Shown: positions 1 to 12,500, counted from the first letter of the stretch. The stretch: DNA of 64,000 nucleotides from Hypomyces perniciosus (GCA_008477525.1 SPDT01000007.1:2666001-2730000), one strand, 5' to 3'. The notes: generated from the letters alone by a model not told the origin. A program made the numbers and translations.

Positions 1-103
1 TACCAGTCGCAGGCTTCTTGCTGGTGATTTCGGGCACGAAGCTGTACCATCCGTCTTCGTACATGGTGGTTAGAAGCCCGAGTTCGCGATGTCTGTTGAA
101 GGT
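1..103 (-). CDS. Possible partial exon running off the left edge
   Basis: Read leftward from 103, the minus strand is open in one frame to the window edge (34 codons). It begins just after a TAG acceptor-like site at 106-104. The translation has a protein-like composition, including the stretch TMYEDGWYSFVPEITSKK starting at the ATG at 64-62. It could be an internal exon, or the first exon if that ATG is the start. I do not recognise the family and cannot see the rest of the gene. This is weak evidence based only on an open frame and a splice-like boundary. Confidence 0.25.
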
Positions 104-417
104 CTACATGAAGCCACGCATGCGCGATTGGCAGGACCCTGTCGGAACCATTTGGTCCCGATGGCCGACGCTGTCACTCCGTACCTTATCCTTATTTGTG
201 GATGGACCAATTGGCGATCAGCCAAATGAGGTTTGACATCATGGCAGCGCACAGACTGAAGAGCAGGGATTCTGTGCTTTCAGCCCACTTACCATGAAGA
301 TTCAGATCTTTGCATTGCATGCATGATCATGATCTCATGCTATTCGCGAATTTGAGGACTCGGGCCTCGCTAGCGGTCTCGTGCGCTTCGATCCCATGAG
401 ATTCGATTCTTGCCACA
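104..417. other. Intergenic region upstream of the FMP25-like gene
   Basis: About 310 bases that should contain the promoter and 5' UTR of the gene starting at 418. The short open frames here (18-236 plus, 70-252 minus) have no recognisable content. The sequence just before the ATG, TTGCCACAATG, is a reasonable fungal start context. Confidence 0.5.
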
Positions 418-2226
418 ATGAATGCCTCTCAATCAGCCTTTAAACGAGCTCTTCAGCTTCGTTGCCCAGCTCGGCAACAGCTGCTCGCGACTCAACGCCA
501 ATGGGTTCGATATGCCAGCAATTCTTCCCAACAGGGTCCTCGGCGTCGAGGAGGAAAAGTTATAGGATTCGCGACTGTCTTTGCTGCGGCGACGGCTGTA
601 GCGTACTACTATCCTAACCTCAAGGCTCAGCTCAAATCTCCGCCCGAAGAACCAGATGCGGGATCCGGAAAGGTGGAACTCGAATTTGAGAGGGCTCGGA
701 AAACGCCCGCCTCCAAGGAAGATAACCGCGAACTCCTCAGCTCTCAGCACTTGCAGGTCAAGAAAAGCTGGGAGCATCCCGGAGTCTACGCCTGGGGCTC
801 CAACACGGGCAAGGTTATCGATCCCAACTCCAATGAGAAATACGTGAAGCTTCCTCGTAGAATTGCCTATTTCAACGACCAACTTCTCCGCGGCCTCAAG
901 CTCACCCGAGAATTTGGTGCAGCAATCGCGGAAAATGGGGACCTCGTGCAATGGGGTACTGGCTTCTCCAAAGCGGACCCCAGTCCATCTACGACATTGA
1001 AAGGCAAGGATCTGGTCAAGATTGAAGTCTCGGAGGATCGAATCATTGCTTTGTCTCGAAGAGGTGGTGTTTATGCCGTCCCGTCCTCCCGCGAGGACTT
1101 GGAAGGTGGCAAAATACTAGAGCCACCAAAGAGCTCGTGGTCTCTGTGGTCTTCGCCTAAGGAGACAATCAGCTTCCAGGATTTGACTCCCGCAAGCCTT
1201 GGATATGGAGAGAGCATTACCGACATCAGCAGTGGCCTTGAGCACTGCCTAATGCTCACCTCCAAAGGACGAGTGTTCTCTGCTGCCTCAAGCGCCTCAT
1301 CCTTCCCTTCTAAGGGGCAAATGGGCATCCCCGGCCTCACCTGGGAGACCAGACCCAAGGGCCGTTACGATCAAGCCCATGAAATCACGACGCTTAAGGG
1401 CTTCAAAATCGACCAGATTGCCACAGGAGATCATCATTCCGTTGTGTTAGACAAGATTGGACGAATCTTCACATTCGGCGACAATACTTATGGCCAGCTT
1501 GGTTTCGAGGCTGAACCTGGCCTTCCATTCGTATCTGATCCGTCAATGGTGCCTGTCCAGAAACTTTATGGCAGCAGCGGCTTGGTGCCAAAGGTTACAT
1601 CTGTCGCCGCTGGAGGAGTCAATACATTCTTCACCTGCCAGGCGGATGCGCCAGCAAACAGCATCAATACCAGTGCAGTTGTGTCTTCAAAGAGAAGGCC
1701 TCCAAGTGTATTCGAGCTCTGGGCTACTGGGCAAGGCACTTGTGGCTCGTTGGGCACCGGTAAGTGGGCTCACGTCTCCATCGGGCCGACGAAGGTGAAA
1801 GCTCTTTCGTCCCTCTCCGAGTTTGATGAGAAGTCAAACAAGCTGGTACCAATCAAGATCAAGTCTTTGAGTATTGGAGCCACGCATTGTTCTGCAATCA
1901 TGGATAATGCCACCCAAACATCTGTCTCCAGCCGATCTTCGGAGAATGAGACCTACTGGGGTTCTGATGTGGTCTTCTGGGGAGGTAATGAGCACTACCA
2001 ACTTGGGACAGGTAAGAGAAACAACATGAACGCGCCGACATATATCGGGCCACTAGATGGTGGCGAGGGGGACGCAGCCAAGGGCAGGAAAGGCGAGATG
2101 CACCGATTGTGCCTGACGCCTCGACAGACTGTACGATTGGGAGAGGGCGGCAAGGGTCGCAAGGTCACGCTGGAGCAAAAGGTCGAATGCGGCAAGTTTG
2201 TCACGGGAGTGTACTCTGCTGCGTGA
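418..2226 (+). CDS. FMP25: Mitochondrial RCC1-repeat protein, Fmp25-like
   Basis: Single-exon gene of 602 residues. The N-terminus is basic and Ser/Arg-rich like a mitochondrial presequence. A hydrophobic segment follows at about residues 48-66 (VIGFATVFAAATAVAYYY), suggesting inner-membrane anchoring. The remainder carries RCC1-type repeats, seen as GVYAWGSN near residue 122, SSGLEHCLMLTSKGRVF near 271, TGDHHSVVLDKIGRIFTFGDNTYGQLGF near 335-363, and VVFWGGNEHYQLGTGKR near 519. A presequence, one membrane segment and an RCC1 propeller match yeast Fmp25, known to be needed for assembly of cytochrome bc1 (complex III). The family call is firm; the complex III role is transferred from yeast. The start is the first ATG of the frame and includes the presequence. 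Confidence 0.85.
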   Translation: MNASQSAFKRALQLRCPARQQLLATQRQWVRYASNSSQQGPRRRGGKVIGFATVFAAATAVAYYYPNLKAQLKSPPEEPDAGSGKVELEFERARKTPASKEDNRELLSSQHLQVKKSWEHPGVYAWGSNTGKVIDPNSNEKYVKLPRRIAYFNDQLLRGLKLTREFGAAIAENGDLVQWGTGFSKADPSPSTTLKGKDLVKIEVSEDRIIALSRRGGVYAVPSSREDLEGGKILEPPKSSWSLWSSPKETISFQDLTPASLGYGESITDISSGLEHCLMLTSKGRVFSAASSASSFPSKGQMGIPGLTWETRPKGRYDQAHEITTLKGFKIDQIATGDHHSVVLDKIGRIFTFGDNTYGQLGFEAEPGLPFVSDPSMVPVQKLYGSSGLVPKVTSVAAGGVNTFFTCQADAPANSINTSAVVSSKRRPPSVFELWATGQGTCGSLGTGKWAHVSIGPTKVKALSSLSEFDEKSNKLVPIKIKSLSIGATHCSAIMDNATQTSVSSRSSENETYWGSDVVFWGGNEHYQLGTGKRNNMNAPTYIGPLDGGEGDAAKGRKGEMHRLCLTPRQTVRLGEGGKGRKVTLEQKVECGKFVTGVYSAA

Positions 2227-3391
2227 AGGGCCAACGAATCATTAATACCCAACAGCTTCTGGAAATGTTCCATACACGAAGCCAGGCTTGTCCAGATCGG
2301 TGTATGATATGATATGTCACGTCACACCACATGGACGAGTATGTACCTATGTAAATGGAGGGAGGCGTTTAGTTTGCTGGACTGATGGACAGGGCTGGAA
2401 GAGACACGGGTGAAACCCAGCTCTGATGTATGTACAATAGCGGCGAGGACCGCATCATGATTTATGGCAATCTCCCTACTTCCTATATTCCACACTATCG
2501 TGAGTGATGCACACTCTAGCGTCAAACCAACGACGATCAAGTCAAGTCCGTCTCTCTGGTCTGTGAAACGGGCCGATGATCTTGGCCGACATGCAGATGA
2601 CCTTGGCCCGATTCCGATGTCTCGGGAGGGGCGTGCTGCTGACGCTATGGGCAAACGAGAGACAGGGGATAGTACTACTAATACGACATGATATGTGAGC
2701 TGACACGAGACTTTTCAAGGGAATCAGATGACACTGATACAATACCACGTAAAAATGCGTGTGCTGCGTATGGAGGCTTCGTTTTGTTTCAGAAAAGCAC
2801 AAACCCGTCTTCGGGGGCAAGCAAGATATTTGAAACCTCCATTTCTTTGCACGTGCATAGGTACTGACTGTTTCTGGCAAAGTTCTCCAGTCCAGACCAC
2901 CTATCCTACTACTACTCTCTCTGACGCTCCTACGAAACAACTGCTTCTTTAAATAGCTTCTCAACCATTTTTATTTTTATTTTTATTTTTCTCATTCCCT
3001 CGTGACCCCTCGCGCGCGCCACCGGCTGTTTCCTACCTACCTATACTACATAGACCGCTGGATGGGTCTGAGTCGGGGACTCGTCTCGCTGCTGCTGACC
3101 TCATCATCTTCGTCCTCTTCGCTGAATCGTTCCCTCTGCCGGTTGGAGGGCAGCTCATTGTTCTGTCTCAGTTGCTCTTCCTCCTATCCCCATTCCTTCT
3201 GCTCCTCCTACTCCTCCTACTCCTCGACGCCTTCCGTCGGCTTATTCGCTCTTCTTCTTCTCAACAACTCCGCCTTCTCCTTTGCCTTCGCCTTTGCCTT
3301 CGCCTTCGTCCGAGGGCATCACATACGCTCAAGCTCACGCTCAACTGTTGCCGAACCAACACCTCGCACCATCGCGTCGTCAGCGCCAGCC
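2227..3391. other. Intergenic region and long pyrimidine-rich 5' leader
   Basis: The first part is the 3' flank of the upstream gene. From about 2900 the sequence becomes strongly pyrimidine-rich, with TTTTTATTTTTATTTTT runs near 2970 and TCCTC/TTCGCC repeats to 3310, typical of a fungal core promoter and 5' UTR. The frame of the following phosphatase stays open from 3002 to 3392. That upstream part is almost only Ser, Leu, Phe and Ala and looks like translated leader rather than protein. Confidence 0.5.
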
Positions 3392-4875
3392 ATGGATAAG
3401 ATCCCCAAGTTCAGGCGCAAGCCTAAACCCCCGGCCATTGAGACGTCGATCGATCGCACCATCGGCGACGCCAACGAGAACGTTAGCGGCAATAATCCGA
3501 CGCAGCAACAGCAGCAGCAGCCGCAAAAGCCGAGTAAGATGACGGCTTTCCGGAGCCTGCGACTGCGCGGGCCAGCGAAGCGAGCGAGAGATAGTCCGCC
3601 TTCAGACCTTGCAGCGACTCCCCCTGCGCCAGCCATTGTCGCCCAAGATGGGATCCAGTCTCCCCGCAAGGCCCAGCGACCGAGATCGCAGCCCGAACGA
3701 CAGCCGCAGAAGAATGGCCACAGGCTGCCGCCCAAGTTGCCGGCATTCTTGTCGTTATCGCAGCAAGGTACGTGATCTGTGTTAGAATCGGGGATCGGGA
3801 GGGCTATCGCCGTATCGCTAACATACGACCTACTACGGCAGAAATCGATAGCAAGTTTCAGGAACTCACATGGAGCGAAAGGAATCGACTCGCGCAAGGC
3901 ATGCGAAACGAAAGCCCAGAGGACTCCCGATGGGCGTTGTACAAACAAGCCGATACCCACGATAAAATGGACCGTTACATGAACATCAGGCCCTGGACCC
4001 ATAATCGTGTGAAACTCCAGGTCCCCGAGAACGAGTTCGACTATGTCAACGCATCTCTCATCACCATCGCTTCCCCGACCGACGCTACCAAGCCGCCGCT
4101 CCGCTACATCGCCATGCAGGGCCCTACTGAGCCCTCATTTGACTACGTCTGGCGCATGATCGCAGAACAGATCAGCTCACCTGCCGTCATTGTACAACTC
4201 ACGAGTATGGTCGAGGCCAACACCGTCAAGTGCGATCAGTACTTTCCTGTGGACGAGGAATACGCTGTCTGGGACATAAACGAGGACAATCTATGGGGTG
4301 ACGACTGGAAGGCCCAGCTCACCTACGACTCCATGGAGGAGCTCGCTGGCGGTGCTATCGACAAGCGCAAACTGCTATTACACGTTGATGGAGAAGCTGA
4401 ACCCCGGGTCATCTGGCACTTTCTCTATAGACGCTGGCCCGACTTCGGCGTTCCGACCCTGGAAGATCTAGACGGTTTCTTCGAGCTGATGAAACTTTCT
4501 CGGCAGCACAGCAATCCATTCAGCGCACGCATCATACACTGCAGCGCCGGTGTCGGCCGTACGGGCACTTTCATCTGTCTTGAGCATTTGATGAGGGAGC
4601 TTGAGTCAGGAGCCCTCGAAAGATACGATACGCCTAGAGAGCAGTCGGACCTTGTCTACGATGCCGTTGACGCCCTGCGACAACAACGTCGCGGCATGGT
4701 CCAGGGTGATATCCAGTATCGGTTCATCTATCAAGTCATGCGCAAGCTCTGGCAAGACAAATACAGCGGTAACGACGATGACTCTAGCAGCAGCGAGCCA
4801 GCGGCTAAGAGGCTCGAAATTGCAGATCCGTTCACAGATGCGGCTGGAGGTCCTGGTCCAAAGGCTACAAGTTAG
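3392..4875 (+). CDS. Classical protein tyrosine phosphatase
   Basis: Two exons, 3392-3767 and 3842-4875, with a 74 nt intron (GTACGT donor, GCTAAC branch point, CAG acceptor), giving 469 residues. The N-terminal 125 residues are basic, Pro/Gln-rich and likely disordered. The catalytic domain follows with every classical PTP landmark: the DYVNASL substrate-recognition region, the WPDFGVP loop with the general-acid Asp, the P-loop HCSAGVGRTGT with nucleophile Cys359 and Arg365, and the Q-loop region RRGMVQGDIQYRF. It should hydrolyse phosphotyrosine; fungal relatives dephosphorylate MAP kinases, but the substrate cannot be read from sequence. The ATG at 3392 was chosen because coding-like composition begins there; the frame is open further upstream. 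Confidence 0.9.
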
Positions 4876-5720
4876 CGACTCCCGAAGGCACGGCCCAACC
4901 GGCTTTTTAATAGATCGAAGACGCCTCGGAAGCCTCGATTGAATCTCTGGGGCTAAGATGCCTTAGACCCCTTTCCTTCATCTTGTGTTCTTGAAGGAGT
5001 CCCATTGTTTCTTTTCATTCCTTTTCTTTTTTGTATTTTCTTCCCTTTTTTTTCTGATACCTTAATTGCATGAGTGGCCAGCCCGGCGAGGCTAAGAAAA
5101 GCATTTTTACCTTGTTCTTTTTGTCTCTTATTGTCAGCGACATGCGTACGGTTTTCTTTTTACTGCTTTTACCTCCACCCTCTGTATCCTTTGATTCTTG
5201 GAATATGATGGGGTTGTTTTTGGGTTGTGTGATTGGGAAATACAAAGTTTGTGATAGAGGCTACACAAAGCATTCGGCATTGAACGAGGCGGGAACACCT
5301 GGATTGGCATTTGCCAAGCAAGGGCATTATGGAACACATGTATAGTACTGGAAACCAAGATAGAAGATAAAACGGGCATTGTCATCACATTGTTTTGATA
5401 GAAGCGATTTCTAGACGTTTTTTTAAAAGCGGTGTTTTTGAGGCTGGCCTAAATACGCAACAATGCTCTTCATTTTCAAAGCAAACCAGACAAAAAAAAA
5501 TACATACAGTCTTTAACAAAAACTCCATCCGATCATTATCTCCTTATGTATGTATGGGCGTGTATGTATATGATATACTATATCAAAGGGGCAAGGTTCG
5601 ACATATGGACAATCTAACAACCTAAGCCTATATTCCCTCCTTTTTCCGAAAACTATACCAGCCATTACTCAAGAAGACTCTAACATCATGAACAAAAGAA
5701 AAGCTGACAACTAGAAATTA
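4876..5720. other. Convergent 3' intergenic region
   Basis: This lies between the stop codons of the phosphatase (plus) and the mucin-like gene (minus). It is T-rich near 5020-5060 and A-rich near 5490-5520, fitting two facing 3' UTRs. No coding or RNA feature is supported. Confidence 0.5.
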
Positions 5721-8317
5721 TCAAGGAGGGCTGACTGTGACAGTGACGGTCTCCTTCTCCTTTTCGGTCACCGTGACGGTAAAGTAGACCGATACAGTGG
5801 GTGTCCCGTTAACCACTTGTGTTGTAACAGGAACGCCACTGTTGACTGCGTTCTCGCTAACCACAGCGGTAGGAGTTATGGCCTCGGGGATGGGGACCAG
5901 TACCAGACTGGTGGGGTTCGGCGCGGGGAGGTTAGATGAATTGTCTTGCACGAGTTGGCTGCTCGTGGTGGTGCTAGTGACGAAGGTAGTGGGTGTTGAT
6001 TGAGGATTCCCTGGGTTAATGATGGGCTTGGTGATAGTGGTTGATCCTTCGCGGCTAGTGGATGGGGAGGTTGTGACTGGCTCGGGGCTCTGAGATGTTG
6101 GGGGGGCTGATGAAGGCTGAGGGCTAGGAGAGGGTGTAGTAGGAGGTTGGGGAGATGGTGAGGGAGGCCGGTCACTGATGGTGATGACGGTTGTGAGAGT
6201 CACAAGGGGAGGCCCAGCTGAGGTCGTCGTTACAGGCGCAGCCAGAGTCGTGGTTTGAACATCCGAGGTGCCTTGCCCGCCACTGGTCCCGAGGATGGCC
6301 TCGGCATCGGTGGTATCATGGCAGCCAACTACAACTCCCGCCGTGTTCCTCATTGGTAGTGCATAGCACTTCATGCTGGAGGCGTCACACGCTTGAAGGA
6401 CAAAGACACCATTAGGACCGCATCGTGCCAGTTGGCCGTCGATACAGGCCGCTTGGGTGCCGGTGCAAGCAGATTGGGGAGTCAGAGTGGCAAATCGGGA
6501 GTTGTAGTCCTTTGCCTCGGCGAGATTGCTTGCATATACATCTGCAGGGACTGTTGAGGTGCCTGTGGGGAACGGACTGGTGTTGGCGGTCGGGACAGCG
6601 AGATTAGGGGCACCGGTTGGCTGTACAGTTGGGATGACTGAGAAGAAGGATGTGGATGTGGATGTGGACGTGGACGTGGAAGTTGATATAGGTGAAGATT
6701 GGGCCGGAGGTGGAGGTGGAGGTGGAGATGGTGATATGGAGGTCGTCAAAGTCGAGGGGGCAGAGGTGGAAGAGGCTGTAGGGGGGAGCTCAGTTGACGA
6801 AGTGATCGTTGATTCAGGGTTTGCAGGTGTAATTGACACGATGGTAGTCGAGCCAGTGCTACTGCTAACAGATAAGACACTCGATGTAGTGGAAGTCGTG
6901 GTAATTAGTGTCGCCGGAGCTGTTGTCGTTTGGGCCAAGGTTGTTGTCGTGTTCAGGAACGAGGTCTCGCTCGTCTCTGGAGTGAGGACCAATGTTGAGC
7001 TGAAAGTGACAGAATTCGTAGACAGACTAGTGGCCGTCCCGGAAGTGGAATTGGACGGTACCTCAGTCGTAAGTGACGAGTCGCTTGAAGATGCTGCAGT
7101 GGACGAGGCCGCGGGGGCTGTTGTGGTCTCCTGAGTCTGTGTGCTCGAGGTCGAAGACTGCACGGTTGTTGATATGGTGGCGGTGGTAGACGCAGGTTGT
7201 CCATCTGTTGTGGTCGTCTCCAGACCAACAGTAAAAGTTGGGATAACTCTGGTGGTAGAAGGTGGGCTAATGGAGCTTGTGGATACGGTTTCTGTGCTCG
7301 TAGGTTGGAGCTCTGTAGTAGAGGAACCGGTCACAGTGCTTGAGGGTCCCGTCTGCGTCGTTAAAGGAGCTGTTTCAGTAGTTGAAAGGCTATCAAGTGT
7401 CGTGGAGCCACCGTCCCCCTTGCCCACCGAGGTTGAGTTTGTTGTTACGGTTTCAGCTCCCGTTGCAGGAACAGTTTGTGTGCTTGTAGAGCCGGTTTCG
7501 GTAGTCGAAAGACCAGTTTGTGTAGTCAGGTTTCCCGTCTCTGTCAAAACTGTTTGTGAGGTTGAGGAACCTGCCTGGGTTGTGGAAGATGACACTGCTG
7601 TAGTTGAAGACACCACACTCGTGGTTGCGGTCTCAGCAGTCGTGGTCTCAGCAGTTGTTCCGGGAGATGTATTTGTGCTGGGAGACGAGGTAGTGCTGGG
7701 AGACGAGGTAGTGCTGGGAGACGTAGTTTGCTGTGCAAGTTCGGTGGTAGTCGAGCCGTTACTACTAGCAGAACTGGCGGTGCTAGATTCCACCGTAGTG
7801 GTGGTTGACGCTGGTACAGTCTCAACTGACGAGGCGGCTTCTGAAGATGTCTCTGGTGCATGACTGGTCGTCGTTGGGACTGAACTCCCCCCCACACTCG
7901 TTGTTGAATCCACGATGGGTATTACTGATATTCCTACCGAGGAGGAGGTCTGGGGCTCAGTAAAAGTACCCGTGAGGAATGAATCCGGGATGCTAATAGT
8001 TGAAGTTGTCAAGGTCTGGAAGATCGGATGGGGAGTCGATCCAGTAGGGGAGCTATCGCTGGGTTAGTTATCAAGAAACCGGTTCTTCTTTAGAGAATAA
8101 AAAAGGACATTACATACCCAGATGCGTCAACGGTGCCTGTTTCGGCTCGTGGAGCTCTACGACTCAACGTTAGAGAGATATTGATGCCAAGTAGGTAAAA
8201 GGAGTAGCAAGGGCGAACTTACATTCTGCCAGCCCACCTCAGAGGACCAGCCTGTGAGAGTTGGGCAGCCAAAAGAAGGCAAAGGGCGATGCTGGATCGC
8301 ATATTACAGAACATCAT
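5721..8317 (-). CDS. Secreted Ser/Thr-rich mucin-like protein with CBM19-type domain
   Basis: Three exons on the minus strand: 8317-8223 (ATG at 8317 or, better, 8302), 8156-8118 and 8058-5721, with 66 and 59 nt introns. The product is 818 residues from 8302. It opens with a clear signal peptide (MRSSIALCLLLAAQLSQA). About 500 residues of Ser/Thr/Val-rich sequence follow, broken by degenerate TTQTG/STTET-like repeats. At about residues 545-632 is a six-cysteine module (SACTGTQAAC, IDGQLARC, VFVLQAC, MKCYALP, VVGC) resembling the CBM19 chitin-binding module. A second Pro/Ser/Thr-rich region ends in TEKEKETVTVTVSPP. No hydrophobic GPI-attachment tail is visible, so it is probably secreted or wall-associated rather than GPI-anchored. 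Heavy O-glycosylation and chitin binding are inferences from composition and domain. Confidence 0.8.
7670..7732. repeat. Short tandem repeat inside the mucin-like gene
   Basis: Three near-identical units of the pattern GTGCTGGGAGACGAGGTA lie in tandem, encoding repeated SPSTTS-type segments. They are coding and in frame, so copy-number change would alter protein length without frameshift. Confidence 0.7.
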
Positions 8318-9577
8318 GAAAGATAGATGAGATGTGTGATAATGACGAAGTGGCCCTGCACTTGGGGGAAGGAGAGAAATCGAGCGATTGAAATTGGTCA
8401 AGATCAACGACAGTGATTGTTGATTGCACCCAAAAAGGGAAGAAAAAAACAAGAATAGTGAATGGACAAATAGCAATGAACAATGTTGTTGATTCTTGGC
8501 GCGATTGTTGCAGACGCCACAGATTGACAAAGAGAGTGTTGACTGTGCGAAGACAACAGAGCCAAACAAAGGGAAATGGGAATATTAGACTCTGATTGCC
8601 TTGTGAGCCGTAGTTGTTTGGCAAGAAAGGCTGAGAGAATGTGTAACTGAGAGATAGATAGATGCTGTGTAAGTAAGTGAGCCAGCCGAGAGACAAGAGA
8701 GAGATCGACAGAGAAAAGATCAGAAAGAGAAGAGAAGAGCGAGAAAGAGAGAAGAAAAAAAATCAGATACAAGAGAGACACCACATGCAACCTTATTCAA
8801 TGGAGCAGACAATGGATGGGAACGAGATTCATTGGAAAGGGATCGCCGTCCGCATTTTGTATCCTCTCGCATAGCCCACATGACATTCACGGAGGAACAG
8901 TGAAGCCCGTGGAAATTGCACGACCCCATTCCAAGGCCCTCTATCTGCATATTGCCTAGAATGAGTCCGTTTCATGGCTTTCATAGGCACAGAGCGTCTG
9001 GTGTTTCCGCGCGGTTGCTCTGTCTGTACTCCGTATTGCCCTATTCGCACAGCCGCCGTTTAGGCTATGAAGCTGTCATGGCCAATCGTCTTCGCCCCAC
9101 TGCTGTGACCTGAGCTGAGTGGAACAGCGCTTTTGCAACAATAAGCGCCTGTCATTTTCTTCATTTTCTTCATTTTCCCTCTTCTCCCTCATTGAATCCG
9201 GTTTCCTTCTTCTTTTCTTCTTCTTTTCGGACATTTCGTATTAGTGGCGCAATGTTCTGGGCTCGTAAAGCTGTGCTCCATACTTCGTACATAGTGCATC
9301 GAACAGACAAGCAAGCTGCTGCTAAGAATAGCATCTGCAATTTACTAGCCGCCGACTCACTCGATGTCGTGTTCGAGATTCACCTTGAAACGGAAAACGT
9401 ATACCAGTTGACATCTTATAAATTGTACAGCATCACATCATATGCCATGACATGACCCATCACATCTTATTCGTACATTGCATCCAAGGGTATCATCACG
9501 TCCCTGCTTCCGTTGAACTCTCCCTCGAACGCCTTCCCATGTTCTATGCCTTTCATACGCCTGTGCACAAAGCAACA
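8318..9577. other. Intergenic region: mucin-like promoter and downstream flank
   Basis: About 1.26 kb. Next to the mucin start the minus strand is pyrimidine-rich (long GAGAGAAA tracts on plus at 8690-8770), as in fungal leaders. A short triplicated TTTTCTTCA-type repeat lies at about 9152-9178, and one TACTTCGTA motif copy at 9281-9289. No supported gene. Confidence 0.5.
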
Positions 9578-12500
9578 TCACTCCTGCGAGGCCTCTGCCT
9601 CTGCCTCTTGTCCAGTCCATTCGCGATGGCGTACCCACTCCAGCACACGCGCCAGTGCAGCTATTGATTCATCCTCTTGCATCTCGGCATATGCCTTCAC
9701 AGCCTCATCGTCAGGCCATGTCCAGTCCAGCCCGGCCTCGCCAATGGCCTCTTGCAGTGATTCGACCACTCCGTCTTCAAGCATTGGCTCGGCAAAGAGT
9801 CGGAATGCACACAGAGGTTCGGAGAAGTCCGCATAAGGCGGCGGTTCGTCCAGCTCAGACAACGCTTCCACAACATCTGGCTGTCCCCACTCCTCAATGA
9901 GCCACCTCAGCACCTTAGCCATCTCTTCAAATTCGCCCACGTAAGCAAGTGAGAGCATGTATCCATAAGCATGCTCGCTCCTGACAGGGTCTTTCCTCCA
10001 CATCATTCGATCTAACGCGGCCACATGGTAGGCGCCGAGCAGTCCCTGGCTCTCTTTCTCCTGAGCTGTCAGGGTGTTGAACAGCTCCTTCATCCGAGCT
10101 GTTCCCTTGCTCAGCAGAAGATTCGGTGACTCAGGCCCTGGCCCAAGTTCCAATAAGACCTGTTGCCTCTCTTCCCGATCCCTAGACCGCCGGTCGTACA
10201 GAAATCGCATCGAGTTGCATTCTGCTTCTGAATCGTCCGATGTCAGGTCTGCTAAAAGTTGGACAAGCTCCCACTTGGCGGCTTTTCGCATGCATTTATT
10301 CAACTGAGCGAATGTGGACAGAGGCACTCCGTGTCGTCCATCGATCTGCTCAATAGCATAAAAGAATAGCCTCAACTGCTCAGCAAGAGATATCCTCAAG
10401 GCACCATGATGTTGTGACAGATTTTTCAGTATTGACCCCCAAATGAATTCAACCCATGGGGACTGATCTGAGTCCAGCCGCACCCCTGTGATACGAATTG
10501 CCCGCATCATGTGCTTTGCTGTTCGTCTTTCCTGTCGCGTTAACACTTGAATGTAAGCCGAAAAGAGACCGATATCAATCTCCTTTAGAACCTCTGAGTC
10601 TGAATCACCAGTCATAAGGGCGTGAATCACAATGTTATCCTCAGTGCTTTCACCCAGATATCGGTGGGCCGTGTCCAAAGACTCAGCATTTGCCACCAAG
10701 ACTCGGAGACAGGCATCTTTCGGGTGGATTCCGTCAAGTCGCATCTGTTGGTATAGTTGAGCAACACTCGGTGGCTGAAGCCGAGCTCTTTCAAATTCCG
10801 CCAGATTAGCTTCTTGCTGAGTAGGGAAATTTAAGGCTTTGTCTCCAGGCAGACACCTAGAATGTGTATCGGCTTCCCGAAGCATTAGCTTCTCGAACAT
10901 CGCGGCATACTGGGGAGGGCCGGGTTTTAAGCCTGCTTCAGGTGGGTTCCGAAACCTCTGCCATGCCTCTTGTGCATTTCGAGTCGCTCTAATCGAAGCC
11001 TCCCATATGCTCAGACTTCGGTCCTTATCGAGTGCAGTTCGCAGTTGAATAGTCGGGGTCCCATCTGGGGACATGCCCTGGAGAATGTCGACGGCATCAT
11101 CCCTCTCCTCTTTGGCAAATCCAGCTTCTTGCATCAACATTCCCGCTTGCACGGCCCGGCTCCAGTTATCCTCGGGATCTGTAGTCTCATCCATGCCATC
11201 GCCAGGCTGCAGATACGGTGGCCATGTTGCCGCATGCCGTGAAGAGCTGTGCATTTCTGTTTGGTTTTTCGGCAAACCGGCTAGAGCATCCCTGATTGCT
11301 CGAAACCCTTCTCGGCCCACATGTAAAGGCTGCTCCAGGCCAGCCGACATAGCGAGCAGTATCCTCTGAGCCTCCCAGAAGAATGCATTTGGCGAAGCTC
11401 TTTGAGCGGCCTGCATTCGAGGCTGCGGCCGAAAAAGTCTGAGGGTGTTGTTGAAAACCACACATTGAGATTCGTAGATCTTCCCTGGAGGAATTGGAAA
11501 AGTCGCAATCGCCTCGATGTATTGTACGGCTATCTCGGCCAATTTGGGCATCAACCTAGGCTCAAGGCGAAGGCAATGATACGCCAGCATGGTCATGGTA
11601 AGATCCAAATCGGCCGGGCGGATGTCCCGTGTCGGATGTGATTGTTGCGCTCCCCATTTGCGTCTTATTGCGTTTGTACACGACTTGCGACAATATTCGA
11701 TAAGGGAGCTCAATGTTTTGACTTCAGTGAAAGTCGAGGACTCTCGGATAAGGAAGTTCAAAATGAAGGTAGGCTTGTAAGAGTCTCGTTCCAGAAATCG
11801 CTGGCATCGGACATTGTCCGTCTTCCCTTCAAGGACATATAAATAATAATCCAGATCCTCCGGTTTATGTCCATTCCTATGCACAATGTCCATAATCTCA
11901 TCCCATTCTTGTGGGGTTGGTAACAGATTCAGAAGCGTCTCCTGGCCTGGAAGCTGTGGTTCTTTACGAAGCAACATCTGCAATAACACAATTGGAAGGC
12001 GCATGCTACGAGTTATTGCTGCTTGGGTTTTCCAATGCTGAGAGTCAGCATCAGGTTCGAGCACTCGCTTGAGCAAAAGATTTGGTGTTAGGCTTCCCCA
12101 AGACTTCTTCAGCTTGTGCCTAGGTCCAACTTGACGTGAAGGATGTTGGCATTCCAGGGTCTCTGGCAGGTCTCCAACATCCACGGGTTCATTCTCATAT
12201 CGGAAATCGGCTTTTTTGGCCAGGAATTCGTTGTGATCGTGCGTCCTTCTCCTCACCCCGTACCGTCGATCCAGTGATCTGGTGGGTTGCGCATCCCAGC
12301 GGGGGAAGTTTCGGTTACTCAAGGAGCCAGAACACTCGCCCTGCAGAGATAGAGGTGTATGCTTGCGGAACCTCGTGCTCGTTCCGACTGTAGGGCATTT
12401 TCGAGGAGAGGCAGTGAGCCCTTCGGTCAGGCCGCCATGTTGCTCGAATCCAGACGTATTTGTGTCATAATGTCTCGTAGCGACGGCAACTTGAGACGCA

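Noticed and set aside
6526..7863. Long plus-strand open frames (202 and 240 codons) opposite the mucin-like gene
   Set aside because: They are Val-rich mirror images of Ser/Thr-rich coding repeats on the minus strand; the composition is an antisense shadow with no independent evidence.
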